Positions 23,841 through 37,549 of a stretch of DNA of 64,000 bases are shown piece by piece (within the stretch, counting starts at the first letter, position 1; each line of letters begins with the position of its first letter). The position numbers were made by a program, and so were the translations under genes. The DNA lies in contig CM040743.1 of the NCBI GenBank assembly GCA_022829145.1, forward strand, positions 29,377,646 to 29,441,645, in the 5' to 3' direction. Origin of the DNA: Albula goreensis. Lineage: Eukaryota; Chordata; Actinopteri; Albuliformes; Albulidae. Under the pieces are notes generated by a model, which saw nothing but the letters and a program-made list of their open reading frames with translations, was not told the origin of the DNA and searched no databases.

Positions 23841-24867
23841 CGGCTAGAAAGTTCCACCTCACCTTTCAGGCCAGGTCCTGAGAAGTGAGGGACCTGAGAG
23901 GTGAGTTTAACTTTCTTAGTTAACTTGTATTTGTCTTCAATCTTGAGTTAAAAATACACCAATAACAATGAATTGGACATGGTGGTATTACCCAAGCATG
24001 AATTATATATGAATTCATTAAAATATAGAAAAGAAGTACTTAGCTATTATACTAGATGCATATTTAATGGATTTCAACAGCACTCATGGTAATTTTTCCA
24101 TTGTACAAAAAATTGCCATAATTTCATATCTGTTAATTTTACTGCTTGATTGGAGTCCTTTGTTGACAGTAATACTCTTTATAAACTGTTTTGATAACAT
24201 AATGTGATAACTGCTGATATACTGTATACATTAAAGCAGATATAAATGCTACAAAATAAAATTAAGAGAACCCAGGCATGTTATTTTCTTTGCTTGGACC
24301 TAGCAAAACAACATGAATGAATGTATTTTAGAAATGCGTTTGTAACATATTATTGAAATTTTTAAGCTTTAAACTGGCCTAGATACCACAGATTTGTAAT
24401 AAGATAGCTGTGTCAATGCAGTACAAATGCCTCCACTTTGCATTTTATGGGAATTTTACTGTTGTGTATCAGTAGTGATTACCTTATTTCTTTGGACAGA
24501 AAGTGTCAAGAAAATTCCAACAGTATTCCAAAGCAGCAGGGATTTACACTGGGAATACATTCAAGTACTTAAAGCTGTTTTTCAGTCACTGGAACCCAGT
24601 AGTTGCCATCGTGGTGGTTGAATACTGAAGACCAGGGCTAACACATAGCTACAATCACAAACATAGTATAAAACCACAAAGTTTTTACAGTTGGTTAAAT
24701 GGCTGTTACATAAAATAAAATTCATGTTAAGCTTATTCCTGTCATATATCTATTCTGTAGTATTTACATACAACACAGGTATATGTTCTGCATATTTTCA
24801 AGAAAAATGGACTGTTAGATGAGAAATAATGATCTTATTTGGTCTTCTGAGTGCGGACGCAAACAAC
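23841..24867. other. Intergenic, nothing recognised
   Basis: AT-rich. Includes an imperfect inverted pair of AGGTCC/GGACCT motifs near 23855-23905 and otherwise no recognisable feature. Confidence 0.5.
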
Positions 24868-25175
24868 TCTGATCCATGTGATGACAATGTCAGTTCTTTT
24901 CACACTGTAGTTGCACCATTGATTGCATGCTACCTATGGTATGTTGGCTGAAAATGATGAAGTCAGTGTACACTCTGTTTAAACTGCAATTATTGCCTTG
25001 CTTGACCAATATAAAGTGATGAAACCAACACATTTGCCTAGCTTAATTTCCTACCATCCTTGGCAAGGCTAGGCCAAATGGTAGCTTTCAATGAGCAGAC
25101 CACTGGCCATGGCCAGTTATGGATTTGAATGCCCAATCCCAGGGCTCCCAGGCAAGTGCCTTACCCCGTGGCAAG
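24868..25175 (-). mobile_element. SINE-like repeat family 2, copy 2
   Basis: Shares with 31230-31595 the order CATGTGATG.CAATGT, TTCACACTG.AG, TGATGA.GTCAG, CTACCATCCTTGGCAAGGCT and a terminal GGATTTGAATGCCC...CTCCCAGGCAAGTGCCTTACCC. Read on the minus strand, that right end resembles a tRNA-type head: a GGTAAG..CTTGCCTGGGAG A-box side and a GGGCATTCAAATCC B-box-like motif. Confidence 0.7.
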
Positions 25176-27171
25176 CCTACAGTTTTTCTCTTTAATACAA
25201 TTCTAATAATAAACAACACTGACACATATTTTGATATTCACTCCTACCAGTTTTTACAACAATTTTCAAACATTAACCAACATTAAAACTAACGCACACA
25301 GAAATATTTATCATGCACCGTTCTTACATATGTGGACTCTGCAGACATCATTGGTATATTCACGTCTTGACTGTCCTAATAATAATTCAAATCATAAATT
25401 ACCAAATACCTCTGAAATAGCAGAAGAATAAATGAATGGCCTGGGCCAGTGAGATATCTGATGCATTCGTAGTCACACAAGGATACACATACTTTTTCTT
25501 ATACCCTAAATCCTGTCCTCACATAGATGTGACAGGCAGTTCCAATCGAACAGGACTTAAGATAGTGCAGGCCAAAATAAAACAAAGGAAATGACTCCTG
25601 CGCACCTCTCAAGTGAAACTTTAAAAGATTGCTAAGACAGTGCCAGAAGGTCAAATCACTTCATACATTTCAATTAAAAACAAAAATGACTGCAGGACGA
25701 GAGAATAAACTTTTTAAGAATGAGATAAAAGTATTACAACTAATTTTATCCTGCCCCTTAAGGAAAAAACTCAATGAAAAAATAAAAACGATTAAAATAG
25801 AAATATAAAATAGAAATATATATATATATTCAAAAAAAGTTTTGAATCTGATGACAAGTCTGACTCAGTTTAAAAGTATATATAATATAGACACACTACT
25901 GGAAAATGTAATGAAAAAGCAATGAAATTAAACTTCTTAAAATGTGCTTAAAGCTTTATAATATTTCACTATGTATGGTTGAGACAATGGTATTGTATTA
26001 TACAGTATTTACTATGAATCCTATGAATGGGCTATGTTCTAGTAATAGATCCTGAAAAGTAAACTTTGCAAATCAGTTTCAAACATTGCCATTTCTGAGG
26101 GAAATTCAACTGAAAAACCTATGCATTACTTTGGTTTAGACCACTCCTCCACTCCATCCAAGTATTCTACTTGAATACTACGAATACTATGAATTATAGA
26201 GATGTACTTCATTTGGGCAGTTACACAGATGCAGATATTGGCCTCTCTGTAGACCCCTGCTGTGCAGGCTAAACTTCTGGATTGCAATATGAAAAGAAGT
26301 GTATGAAGACATCACTTTGAGGACAAGATGCTCTCTGGAATTTACAGTGAATATTGTAAATTCAAAAGCTTGTGTCTACCATTGAAGTACCAAGTAAAAA
26401 GTCACTGCAATAAGACAGAATAAACCACAGATACTGTTCCAGATACTGGAATCTTGAAATTATCATTTAAACATTTTTTTAAACAATCTATCTGTTTTAA
26501 AAAATGGTTATAAACTTTCTTCCTTTTAAAGCACACAGGTAATGAACAAGACTTTAATCACAGTCAGTGATCATGGACCTAAACTAATTATATCTTGTTC
26601 GTTGTGAAAAAAAGTTATAGGTATTCTTTCTTCTTATAAAAGCACACAGCACACAGCTTTAATTACAGTCAGCAATCATTAAAACAAAATCCCTCAATTT
26701 AGTACATTAGGGCCCACTTACCTGAAAGCCTTAAATAAACCACTGCCCAACACAGTGGAAAACAGAATCCTATATATAATGAGGAGACTTAAGTTCCTCA
26801 ATTAAAGACAGATGCCCATCAACCTGATGTCTTTATAATTGAACCATTTTTTCAAGGAAGGGTGACACCCACGCGGTCATTTTATTTTAGATTCAAGAGA
26901 GGTAAACCAATTAATGAAGTAAATTCGGAGTTGGCAAATCCTTTCTATGCATGGAATAAAATGGATTTAAGGAATTTGTAAAAAATTTCACTGCCGCTAC
27001 AAGATTACTCATTATCATGTTTATATTTTGCAGGCTTTATCATAACCATTTCTGTTGTCTTCTGTGTGAATAACTATGTCTGGTGTTAATGTTCTGTGTT
27101 GTTGACAATCCTCAATATAATTAAACGTACCAGAGACGTATGAGATCGGAAAAGTTGGTGTGATGGGTGGT
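25176..27171. other. Intergenic with a short local duplication
   Basis: No gene recognised. A segment at about 26516-26570 (TTTCTTCCTTTTAAAGCACACAG...TTTAATCACAGTCAG) is repeated about 110 bases later, at 26626-26679. Confidence 0.55.
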
Positions 27172-27232
27172 TACAGAGGGGTTATCCTGAGAATAATTCT
27201 CCTGATCGTTTGTTTTAACAAACTCCAATTAA
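27172..27232 (-). repeat. Interspersed repeat family 1, terminal fragment
   Basis: GAGGGGTTATCCTGA...TTTTAACAAACTCC matches the outer end of copy A (GAGGGGTTGTCTGA...CTTTAACAAACTCC, 13680-13727). Only the 5' end of the family is present. Confidence 0.55.
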
Positions 27233-27599
27233 ATTAAAATCATTCTGCAGTAAACACTCTTAAGCTCTTAGCTTATTGGTTATACCACCAATCTATGTGT
27301 GGTATTATATATGTGCTAATGGAGACCCCCAAATGTAGCATACTTCCAGATTTCCAATGAGTGGGCATATGGATTTATTAAGGCAGACAAGACTTCTGCA
27401 AGAAGTTGAGCCAGATATTAAGTGTAAGGGCAAAGGAAACCCTTTCATTTGAAAGGCTTTTCATAGAATGCATAGAATCTTGCCCATTTGCCAAAACAGA
27501 TCAGAAACACAATACTAATCACATTTAGAATGTACATTGTCAGTGAAGAAACTGCACAAATAGTGTGTCTGTACATTAACTCAAGTTCCATACATTTAC

Positions 27600-28575
27600 T
27601 ATCGCTCGACTGAGACTGCTCTCCTCTCGGTCAGTGAATCCTCCACGCTGCACGGGCAGCCTCTCTTTCCTCCGTCCTGATCCTCCTGGACCTATTGGCT
27701 GCCTTCAACACTGTCGACCACTCCATCCTCCTGTCCTCCCTGGCCACTATGGGGATCTGTGGCACTGCCATTGGCTGGATTGAGTCCTGTTTGGTGGTGG
27801 CAAGTGTCATCTGGTGGTGGCAAGTGTCCTTTTTATGCTTTGGTCTGCTGGGGAGGCAACATGAAACACAAGGACTTGAGGAGGCTGGACAAACTGGTGA
27901 AAAAGGCTGGCTCAGTAAGGTGCAGGCCAAGCGACGGTACTCTCCCACCTGGACTACTGCAACTCCCTCCTTGCTGGCCTTCCAGCGTTTACTGTCAGAC
28001 CCTTGCAGCTCATCCAGAATGCTGCTGCTTGTCTGGTCTTCAACCTTCCCAGACGCACCCACATCACTCCCCTCCTTGCCGACCTCCACTGGCTACCTGT
28101 CTTGGCAAAAGATCATCAGACCCTACACGCCTTCCCATTTTCTCTGGTCTCCTTCTTCAGCATGCCTGGTATCCCCTCCTCTGCATGCTTGCACTTTTCC
28201 GTCACGTCTGCCGTCTGTTCTGGCTCCCAGCTGGTGGAATGACCTTCCTACAGAGGTCAGAACAACAGATAGTCTGTAGTCAAGCACAGACTGAAGACTC
28301 ACCTCTTCAGGATGCCCATCTCCTTCCCTCCCTAGCTCCCCTACTTAGCCATAGTTTCACTTGTGGTGACTTAATATTGTTAGCCTAGGATTGTTCATTT
28401 CTGTTTCTTCAACAGGTCATCCATGCTGAGTTTATTCCATGCTAACCCTTCTGGCACTTGAGACTTTTACCCCCTCTAGCACTTTAACACCTTTGTCCTG
28501 AAAGAAATGCACTTTCGTTGTAAGTTTCCCTGGATAAGAGCATATGCTAAATGCCTATAATGTTGTGTAATGTAA
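27600..28575 (+). pseudogene. L2-type LINE, 5'-truncated and internally deleted
   Basis: Non-LTR retrotransposon of the L2/CR1 group. Recognisable: STETALLSV (about 27605), LLAAFNTVDHSILLSSL..MGICGTAIGW (27695 on, reverse transcriptase core), then a large deletion. Next come LQRLL-type sequence and LIQNAAACLVFNLPRRTHIT.LLADLHWLPV (28005 on), SVLAPSWWNDLPTEVRT (about 28215), then the 3' UTR with GATAAGAGCATATGCTAAATGCC and a TGTAATGTAAT tail. The reading frame shifts at least twice and the catalytic YxDD block is missing, so it is dead. Its 3' tail family recurs at 57171-57360, 62130-62178 and 18395-18450. Confidence 0.9.
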
Positions 28576-30531
<1,956 letters not shown>

Positions 30532-31229
30532 TGCTTGAATCACCCTATACTTTGATACTGCACACATAGTTTTTAGTGTTTTGTCAATAGAAATGTTGGA
30601 AAACTCAAAGTCATGTAACATCACCTATGTTTCATAACACAGCTGGAAAAGTATGATTTCAGGAATTTCCATTTCCTCTCTTCCATCTCCTCCCTCAACC
30701 CATATTTATTAATGTTTAGTATTGTTGCTCATTTAGAGCTGATTATGAAAAAGATACTCTTGAAAGGAATCATGTTTTTCCACATGTTTGAATTTCAATG
30801 AGAAAATTTTGCACTGGATAACCTTTGGGGGGGGTGGTACTGTTTAAGTTAGGCCTGAAGAATGATTATTTTAGGGATTTTTCCTTTTTGTTGTTCTGTT
30901 GATATCATGGGTACATCATCTGCAAAAAAGGAGAGAGCTGGCTTGGGTAATTTCATTTCACATACTTATTTACTTTGTGATCCATTTATGTTCTGGTTTT
31001 CATATTTGTTACTTGTTGTTGGGTTATCTTTACAGTTATCTGACAAATTGTTGATGAATTATGTGCTTACAACATGTCCCAGATGGAGCACTGCTAATAG
31101 TTCCAACAGGACTCACAAAATGAAACCGCTATTTGTAGTGCTAGCCAGCCAAGCTTGTACTTTCTTTTTTCCCAATTTTTTCCCAACCCTGACTGACCTA
31201 ATTGGCTAACTGCAGCTATCACCCTGCCG
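30532..31229. other. Intergenic, nothing recognised
   Basis: No gene or repeat recognised. A G8 run lies near 30828. Confidence 0.5.
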
Positions 31230-31595
31230 GCTTCAGGAAGAGATCTGTAGGCATGTGACCCCTCCAATACACGTGATGGCAATGTTGATTCTTTCCACAC
31301 TGCAGCAGCACCACTAATCACACGCTGTGTATGTCTCCAAAGGTTGATGATGTCAGCACTTAGTTCACAGGGTTCGGAGAATTCAGCTTACACCGCTAAG
31401 GTGCTTAGCCCGACCTGGAGTGACTGTTAAAGAGCAACCAAACTCGAGGAATTTAACCCCCTATCATCCCTAGCCAGGCTGGGCCATCCGTTGACAAAAT
31501 GTCGACTCTAATGTGGCTGGTAATGGCCTGGCTGGGATTTCAAGCACCCAGTTGCAGGACTCTCAGGCCAATGTCTTACCCTGGTTATTATACCA
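31230..31595 (-). mobile_element. SINE-like repeat family 2, copy 3 (best copy)
   Basis: Most complete member. On the minus strand the head begins GGTAAGACATTGGCCTGAGA, then CTGGGTGCTTGAAATCCCAG, the layout of a tRNA-derived internal promoter (A box, then a degraded GGTTCGAATCC B box). The body contains GGCCCAGCCTGGCTAGGGAT and TGATGTCAGC-like core blocks shared with copies 1 and 2. All three copies in the window lie in the same orientation. Confidence 0.7.
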
Positions 31596-32464
31596 TAAAA
31601 AAGATCAATAAGCCCACAGATTAATTGCCCTGTTTATTATTAATACTTTGTTTGATCAAGAAATTAAAGCACACAGACACAGTGAAACGAATTCTGATAT
31701 TTATGAATAAACTTACTTTCACTACGGTATTGTAGAAAATGATGTTAAATAAGAAATATGAGTCATGATCACTCGTATTAATTGAAGCTTTAGAAAAATT
31801 GATTTAAGAAATGAAGAAGACTAGGAATTGAGATCGTATCTGCAAATGTACAGTAGTTGTTAACTTTGGTCTTCTTGCAACAGTTTCTCACAATCTATAT
31901 GTCCTAGATTATTCAATATATTAAATATTATTACTGTACTAAAACCAGTTAAACTGCTCTTCCCAGTCTCAATTAAAACTTTCTTTTTACAGAAGAACAC
32001 ATTGAAATATTTTTTCTGCTGTAGCTCCACTGGCACAAAAATACAATTAAAACCAAAAGTCAAAGAAGGAAAATTGGAAATTTACAAGATATTCAATGAC
32101 AGAGATACAACCTCTACCTTTATTGTGCCACTTTAAAGTAATTTGTACAAAACAACATTCACACAATTACCATTTTGTATGTCAAATTTCCAAATGTGGG
32201 GGAGAATTGTATTCTCAACAAAACTGCTTATGATATGGTTAAAATGTGTGTGTCTCTGTATGTATGTGGTGTGTGGTTTTGCAGCATAAAGTAGTTGACA
32301 GCTATCAATGTCGAGAACATTATTCAGATTTTTTTCTCTTAAATGAAAAAAATTGGCTTAAAATAATTGGTTGTTATATAAGAAAACTACTTAGCCTCCA
32401 TGAATCATTCCAAAAATAAATGAATTGTACATAAATGCATTCATTTGATTTGCATATGGAGTAG
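31596..32464. other. Intergenic, nothing recognised
   Basis: AT-rich, no recognisable gene or repeat. Confidence 0.5.
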
Positions 32465-32655
32465 TGCTGGTTAGAGCTGTAGGTAATGCGTAATATTGCA
32501 GTATTAGCATATTGCTAAAAATAGGCCGTGGTATGCCATTTCTCTTGTGAGATTGTATCAATATAATGGCTGAAGCACTGGTTTAACAGCATCTATTCTG
32601 CTCATTGGTGTTGACTGCCAATAAACACATATATATACACATTAGCTCTAACCAC
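32465..32655. repeat. Short hAT-like foldback element
   Basis: Begins GGTTAGAGCTGTAGGTAATGCG and ends ATTAGCTCTAACCACAC, so the ends form an imperfect inverted repeat (GGTTAGAGCT...AGCTCTAACC). The opening resembles the repeat at 517. No 8-bp duplication is visible. Confidence 0.45.
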
Positions 32656-34339
32656 ACACAGCTAAAACATAAGAATTTTTACCTTTAAAAAAGTAGTTTC
32701 TCTTAACTTAGAGATGATTACCATCTCAGTAAAAGAATGTAATGTAATTATTTTTCACATTGACACCTATTCTTTGTGCAAATCAAAAACATAAGTTTGT
32801 TGGTTGACAAAAAAGCTTAACATGTCAAGAAAAAGTCAGAATGTGAAGGTGTAAATGTTTGCAAACAGGTATTAATACCATTACATGTTCTAGTGGAAAC
32901 AGACTGACTTTTCAATAACTACAGTATGATAATTATTTGTCTTCATGTTCATTTTCATTATTATGCATTATTTGAAAAGGGGCAGCAAACGTGATCTTAT
33001 TCATAAGTCTTACGGCTAGACATTAACAGCATTCTTAGTATAATACAAAAATCCAGGTGAACCAAAGGCCAGTATGAAAAAGCTAAACTCGACAAGGAAC
33101 AGCAAGCTCAGTAACAGAAAATTAAACAGTCATACCCACACATGCTTTCAACTGCTGGCACTGCAGATTCACACAGATTCCATGCTAATTAATGGATGAA
33201 AAGCACCGCTGTTTACTCGTATATAACATCATGTTGTGCTGAGGGTCAGTGATATTTTTCATTCTCATTATAATGAGGGGTATACAGTATATATTGAATA
33301 TTATCAGTGAATGGCCAAAAAAGCCTGCTTGCAGAAATATCATTGACAGCTATTGGTATAACCCTGACTGGCGATGGATCATATAGTCAAATCCATTTCG
33401 CATACTTTTATGAAGGGAATATTAGGATGGGATGCTGCCTGACTCCAAACCTCACATTTAAAATGTATTGTGACTACTATAATGTCTTTATGTATGTTTG
33501 CTTATTTGCACATTCAACAGAATCAATTTTACCACAGTGGTAAGTTCATAAGGGAGGTGCAGCTGAATGAGAATTAAATTGAGAGTAAAGAGCATAAACT
33601 TTGCAAAGAGAGAGGCACAGCCGATGCCGTACTGTGTTGCAATCATAACTGACAATGTTTTCTGTTTCTTGTATTTGGCGTTGTATTTTATGTATATTTT
33701 TGGCCTCAGTGAGCTCATCTTGATTATGTTAGCTTCTTGTAACCTGGTGTCTCTCTGAACAAGTCACACCATATAAATCCACCGGTCCCCCAAACAAACA
33801 GGCTGAACAAACTGCAGGATGGATAGCACTTCCTGGAGGTGTGTGGGTGAAGCTTTACACTGACAATGCATCAAAATGAAAAGCACTTCACTCCCACATA
33901 GCCAGATGTGCATTAACGTCACAGCGCCTCCATATAAGAATGCCACCCATTACTAATCAGGCCCCTTTTGACATTTTCTTAGTCGTATGGGATCTCCAGA
34001 GTGTGTTGCGGAGATGTCATTGCTTGATACTGCTTTATGGAACATGCTGTTTAATATTGCCTGCATGTGTTCGAAGGTAGAGTACAATGCAAAAGCAGTA
34101 CTGGTCAAAGCTCAGATATATGGGATACTTCACTTTGAGACTTTGCAGAATATCTATTTGTTACATGACCTTGTGTAGGATATTCCATACATTGTTACGT
34201 AAGTCCGAAGAGGACATCCATTTTTTTTCTCCAGCTTTCTCAAGATCACGACTATCTTGTGATCTCAGGATAACAATTTTTTTTTCCTTGGTATAACAAA
34301 TTATTTAACCTATACAGCCTAACGAAACAGCATATGCGA
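32656..34339. other. Intergenic, nothing recognised
   Basis: AT-rich, only short chance frames. Confidence 0.5.
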
Positions 34340-34880
34340 TTAGAGTTGCAGCTGTTTAGAACAGGCCAAGGCTAACACTATGAATGAACAAATTCAGTTC
34401 TATGGTGAACAGGGATTGTCACAAGCAGAAATAGCATATTGCCAAGTCAGTATTCAGCTATGGTTCATTAAGAAACCAAGAGCATGTTTATTACAACGAC
34501 AACTCAGCGGTCGAACCAGAAATTTAAGCGTATTCCGTACAATGCTCCCCAGCAAGTTAGAAATCAGTCTGGAGTGAAGGTTTCTCACTGGAGTATACAC
34601 GGAGAACATTAAGCAATGTACAGTACCAGTCAAACGTTTGGACACGCTTTCCCATTTACTTCAATGAGAAAGTGTGTCCAAACTTTTGACTGGTACTGTA
34701 TGTGCCAGTGTTGTAATCAGAGTGTAATCATCAGCAGGAAACATTACAGTCTTACTAAATCATACATTCCTCCTCAAACGCAAGGTCAGATGATGCAAAT
34801 GCAGTGTATCACCTTGACGAGCTCAAGTAGCAGAAAACATTTACAGGAAGCAGGGTAATGGCATCAGTGTCCAATCCACG
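34340..34880 (+). mobile_element. Old Tc1/mariner-like element, copy 2, interrupted by a MITE
   Basis: Second copy of the 23440-23840 repeat. Its left part encodes, in a 65-codon frame at 34380-34577, a helix-turn-helix-like segment (QFYGEQGLSQAEIA) followed by LLQRQLSGRTRNLS. This resembles the paired-like DNA-binding N-terminus and the GRPRK/GRTRK-type motif of Tc1/mariner transposases. No DDE catalytic part is recognisable. The match is short, so the class is tentative; the homology of the two copies is clear. Confidence 0.55.
34619..34700. mobile_element. 82-bp foldback MITE (TACAGTACCAGTCAAA)
   Basis: A near-perfect palindrome: TACAGTACCAGTCAAACG..TTTGGACAC at the left and GTGTCCAAA..TTTGACTGGTACTGTA at the right, with a small loop of about 20 bases. 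It is bounded by TA, the target duplication expected of Tc1/mariner-type transposition. The paralogous empty site at about 23626-23640 reads AAGCAATGTATGTG. A second copy is at 37456-37549. Confidence 0.88.
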
Positions 34881-35067
34881 GGCAGTATTCTGACTGTGGA
34901 AAATTTCAGTTAGAATCCAGTGAATGGTTTGCTGTCCAGTCACTGCACAGTATAGTGAGTGACGTAACTGCAATGCGATTGGTTTTGGTTACTAAACGTG
35001 GTTTTGGGAAAAGTTCGGGCCAGTACTGTGGCTTGGGAACGATTAAACAGTCATTGCTAAGGTATAC

Positions 35068-35285
35068 TCAATTCAATTCAATTTTATTTTATTTGTGTAG
35101 CGGTTTTTTACAAGTTGTCACAAAGCAGCTTTGCAATTGATCCCTGGAATGAAACCCCCTCGGAGCAAGCCAAGGCAACAGTGGCAAGGAAAAAACTCCC
35201 TGACAAACAGGAAGAAACCTTGGCTCAGAGGGGGAGCCCATCTGCTTCTGGCTGGCGCAGGGTGTACAACAGGTATACAGGAGAG
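35068..35285 (+). repeat. Fish interspersed repeat (TTCAATTTTATTTTATTTGT...)
   Basis: TTCAATTCAATTTTATTTTA, GTAGCGGTTTTTTACAA, TCACAAAGCAGCTTTGCA, AGCAAGCCAAGGCAACAGTG, GGCAAGGAAAAAACTCCCTG and GGAAGAAACCTTGGCTCAGA in order. This is a very common repeat of fish genomes whose exact class I cannot assign with certainty. The 62-70-codon frames over it are not host genes. Confidence 0.75.
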
Positions 35286-36896
35286 TGGAGATGGCTGACA
35301 TAAGTTTAACTCATTCAAATGATAATTGAAATGATAACAGGTACAGAATTTTTGTTATTCCCTCATTCATGGAGCGTTCCAGCAGATCCAGTCACCCTCA
35401 ATTAATTATTACAATTAATTTATTTTTTTCATTGTAGAGAAGCTGGACAAGTAACAGACCATATCTAGCCACTGTTTTTCACAACAATTTATATTTTAGT
35501 GTCTTTTAGAAAATTGTATTGCTAGTGGTGAAGTGTGATATATGAGATGGTTACTGCTTAGCATTTTACCCTCGGGCAATGTGCAATAAGACTGTGTTCC
35601 TGCATGACTAGCACTTTAAATATGGGCCATGTGTAATATGAAGCAATGATTAAATATGAGCTATGATGTAATGATTTATGGAATAATCAAGGAGGTTGCA
35701 TTGCAGTGCACTGGTTAATTAACCAGGGTTTGAGCAATATAGTGACTAAAAGTTTTTGTGTATTGAATTGAGATTAGTCATCTTATTGCATCAATAGCGC
35801 CAAAGTTGACTGGCATACACCTGTAAAGTCTCCTCATTCTTGACATCCTGTTCCTTGACATGGAGTTTAGAGTAGTGCCCATTAGATGCATTAGCACAGC
35901 CGAGATGATTAATTATACTGCGTACTCTCTTGTGTGGTTAACGATCAAATGATTGTTATCTTATTCTTTGTGCACGTGAGAGCATTATTTGTTGCTTCCC
36001 TGTAGTGATGTGCGCTTTGAAGCAATAGCATCGTGCACATTTCCCTGGTTAGATACTGGGCTGAGGAGTCCTAGTGGCCATTGTTTCCATCTTTCGTTTC
36101 CATTTTCCTGATGTTTCCATGCAACTTTGCACGTAACACAGTCTGAGCCATCTGCAAGTTTGCCTTCCTATAATTCAGTCAGTTGCTATCTTTTTATCAT
36201 TGGATTTATGTAAGCATCTATGAATTGTGTATAGCAATAATAAATATTTCTCTTGTATTTGCACCTTGTTTCTGTTCATTTAAGTGAATAGCCCCTGTGT
36301 GGTAAATTAAGGCCTATACTACATATTACTGGGGGTCTCCTGCCCCTCTAAACTGGGAGTGGCCAATGTAGTTCTAGCCCCAAGTCATAGGGTGGGGGCT
36401 ACATAAACTTCAGGCCAAAAACAACTCAACAGATGAAGTGAGGATTTATCCTAAATAAAAATTCTCTGAACCCAGGGTATTTTCAGAATTAAAGCCCTAG
36501 CTCTCTGAATACTGAACACAAGTGACACTAACTGCGAAAACTCTTCACCTAATCAACATGTAATGAGTTACACTTGATTTAATTAAATAATCACTATTAA
36601 AAATATTAACTTAATTAAATCAAGCTCGTTTATAGGAATGAGCAGTCTGGTGGATCAACTTTTCTCAGAAATATATACATTTGCAAATGAAATAGTTAAA
36701 AGATGTTTATTTGATGATTACAACACTAGACAAGGACAAACAAGAACATTTAGGATCACAGATGAATGAAATGAAAATTAACCAGCCAATGCTTGTCTCT
36801 CTCCAGCAATGGCAAAAGAGCTACTCCCAACTGGAGCCAAACCAATAAGCAAAGTAATCCCCAAAGGCCACAAGTTCCGGCGGTGACGGTACATAG

Positions 36897-36957
36897 ACTG
36901 AGCGTTGAAACGGAAACAAAACTGAGCGTTGAAACAGAAACAAAACTGAGCGTTGGG
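36897..36957 (+). repeat. 24-bp tandem repeat, about 2.5 copies
   Basis: The unit ACTGAGCGTTGAAAC(G/A)GAAA plus CAAA occurs twice, followed by a partial third copy ending GCGTTGGG. Confidence 0.9.
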
Positions 36958-37455
36958 ATAACGCAGAATAACTGAGCAGTGAGGCTTGTTCCAGGCCCAA
37001 TTTAGGAAGGGTCTCTCCCCCTCCTACCTGGTCCTCGCATACTTAATTTTATGGTGAGGTGCTTGAAGTTTTATCCATGACTTGATTTTATATTTAAACT
37101 TAACAACTGGAAAACACAAGGCATCCAGTTCATTATTAACATTTCTGCGATCAGCTCTTTATGACCATGTCCTGTGAATGCAACACTGGAGAGGGGGGAG
37201 AAAATGTGAAGGAGTGGCCTGTCCCTGACGATTACCAGTTAATCTGTTAATTGTTAAACTTGTTAAAGTTGGCAACACCTGTGTCTGATTGGAACCAGGT
37301 ATAACTGAACGGGCTCCTAGCACATAAAAGTGGCAGTGGATAAGGAGAGGGAAGAATGGTCTCTAGTGTCATGAGTTTGTGCTTGTGGTTTAAAATAAAT
37401 GATTGCTTTTACCAAGTCTATTAACAGTCTATATATGTAATACATACACACACAC

Positions 37456-37549
37456 AGAGTACCAGTCAAAACAGTTTGGACACATTTTCTCATTCAAGTA
37501 AATAGGAAAGTGTGTCCAAGTGTTGGAGTGACCTTTGACTGGTACTGTA
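37456..37549. mobile_element. Foldback MITE, second copy
   Basis: AGTACCAGTCAAAACAGTTTG at the left and CCTTTGACTGGTACTGTA at the right form the same inverted repeat as the element at 34619-34700, with GGACACATTTTCTCATTCAA and GGAAAGTGTGTCCAAG inside. It lies in a (CA)/TACATA-rich setting. A short internal insertion (GTTGGAGTGA) makes it longer and less symmetrical. Confidence 0.8.

Noticed and set aside
36200..37400. Possible retroviral-type LTR and proline primer-binding site (CTGGGGGTCTCC near 36330)
   Set aside because: The primer-site match is only about ten bases, and no paired LTR, target duplication or internal coding region was seen.
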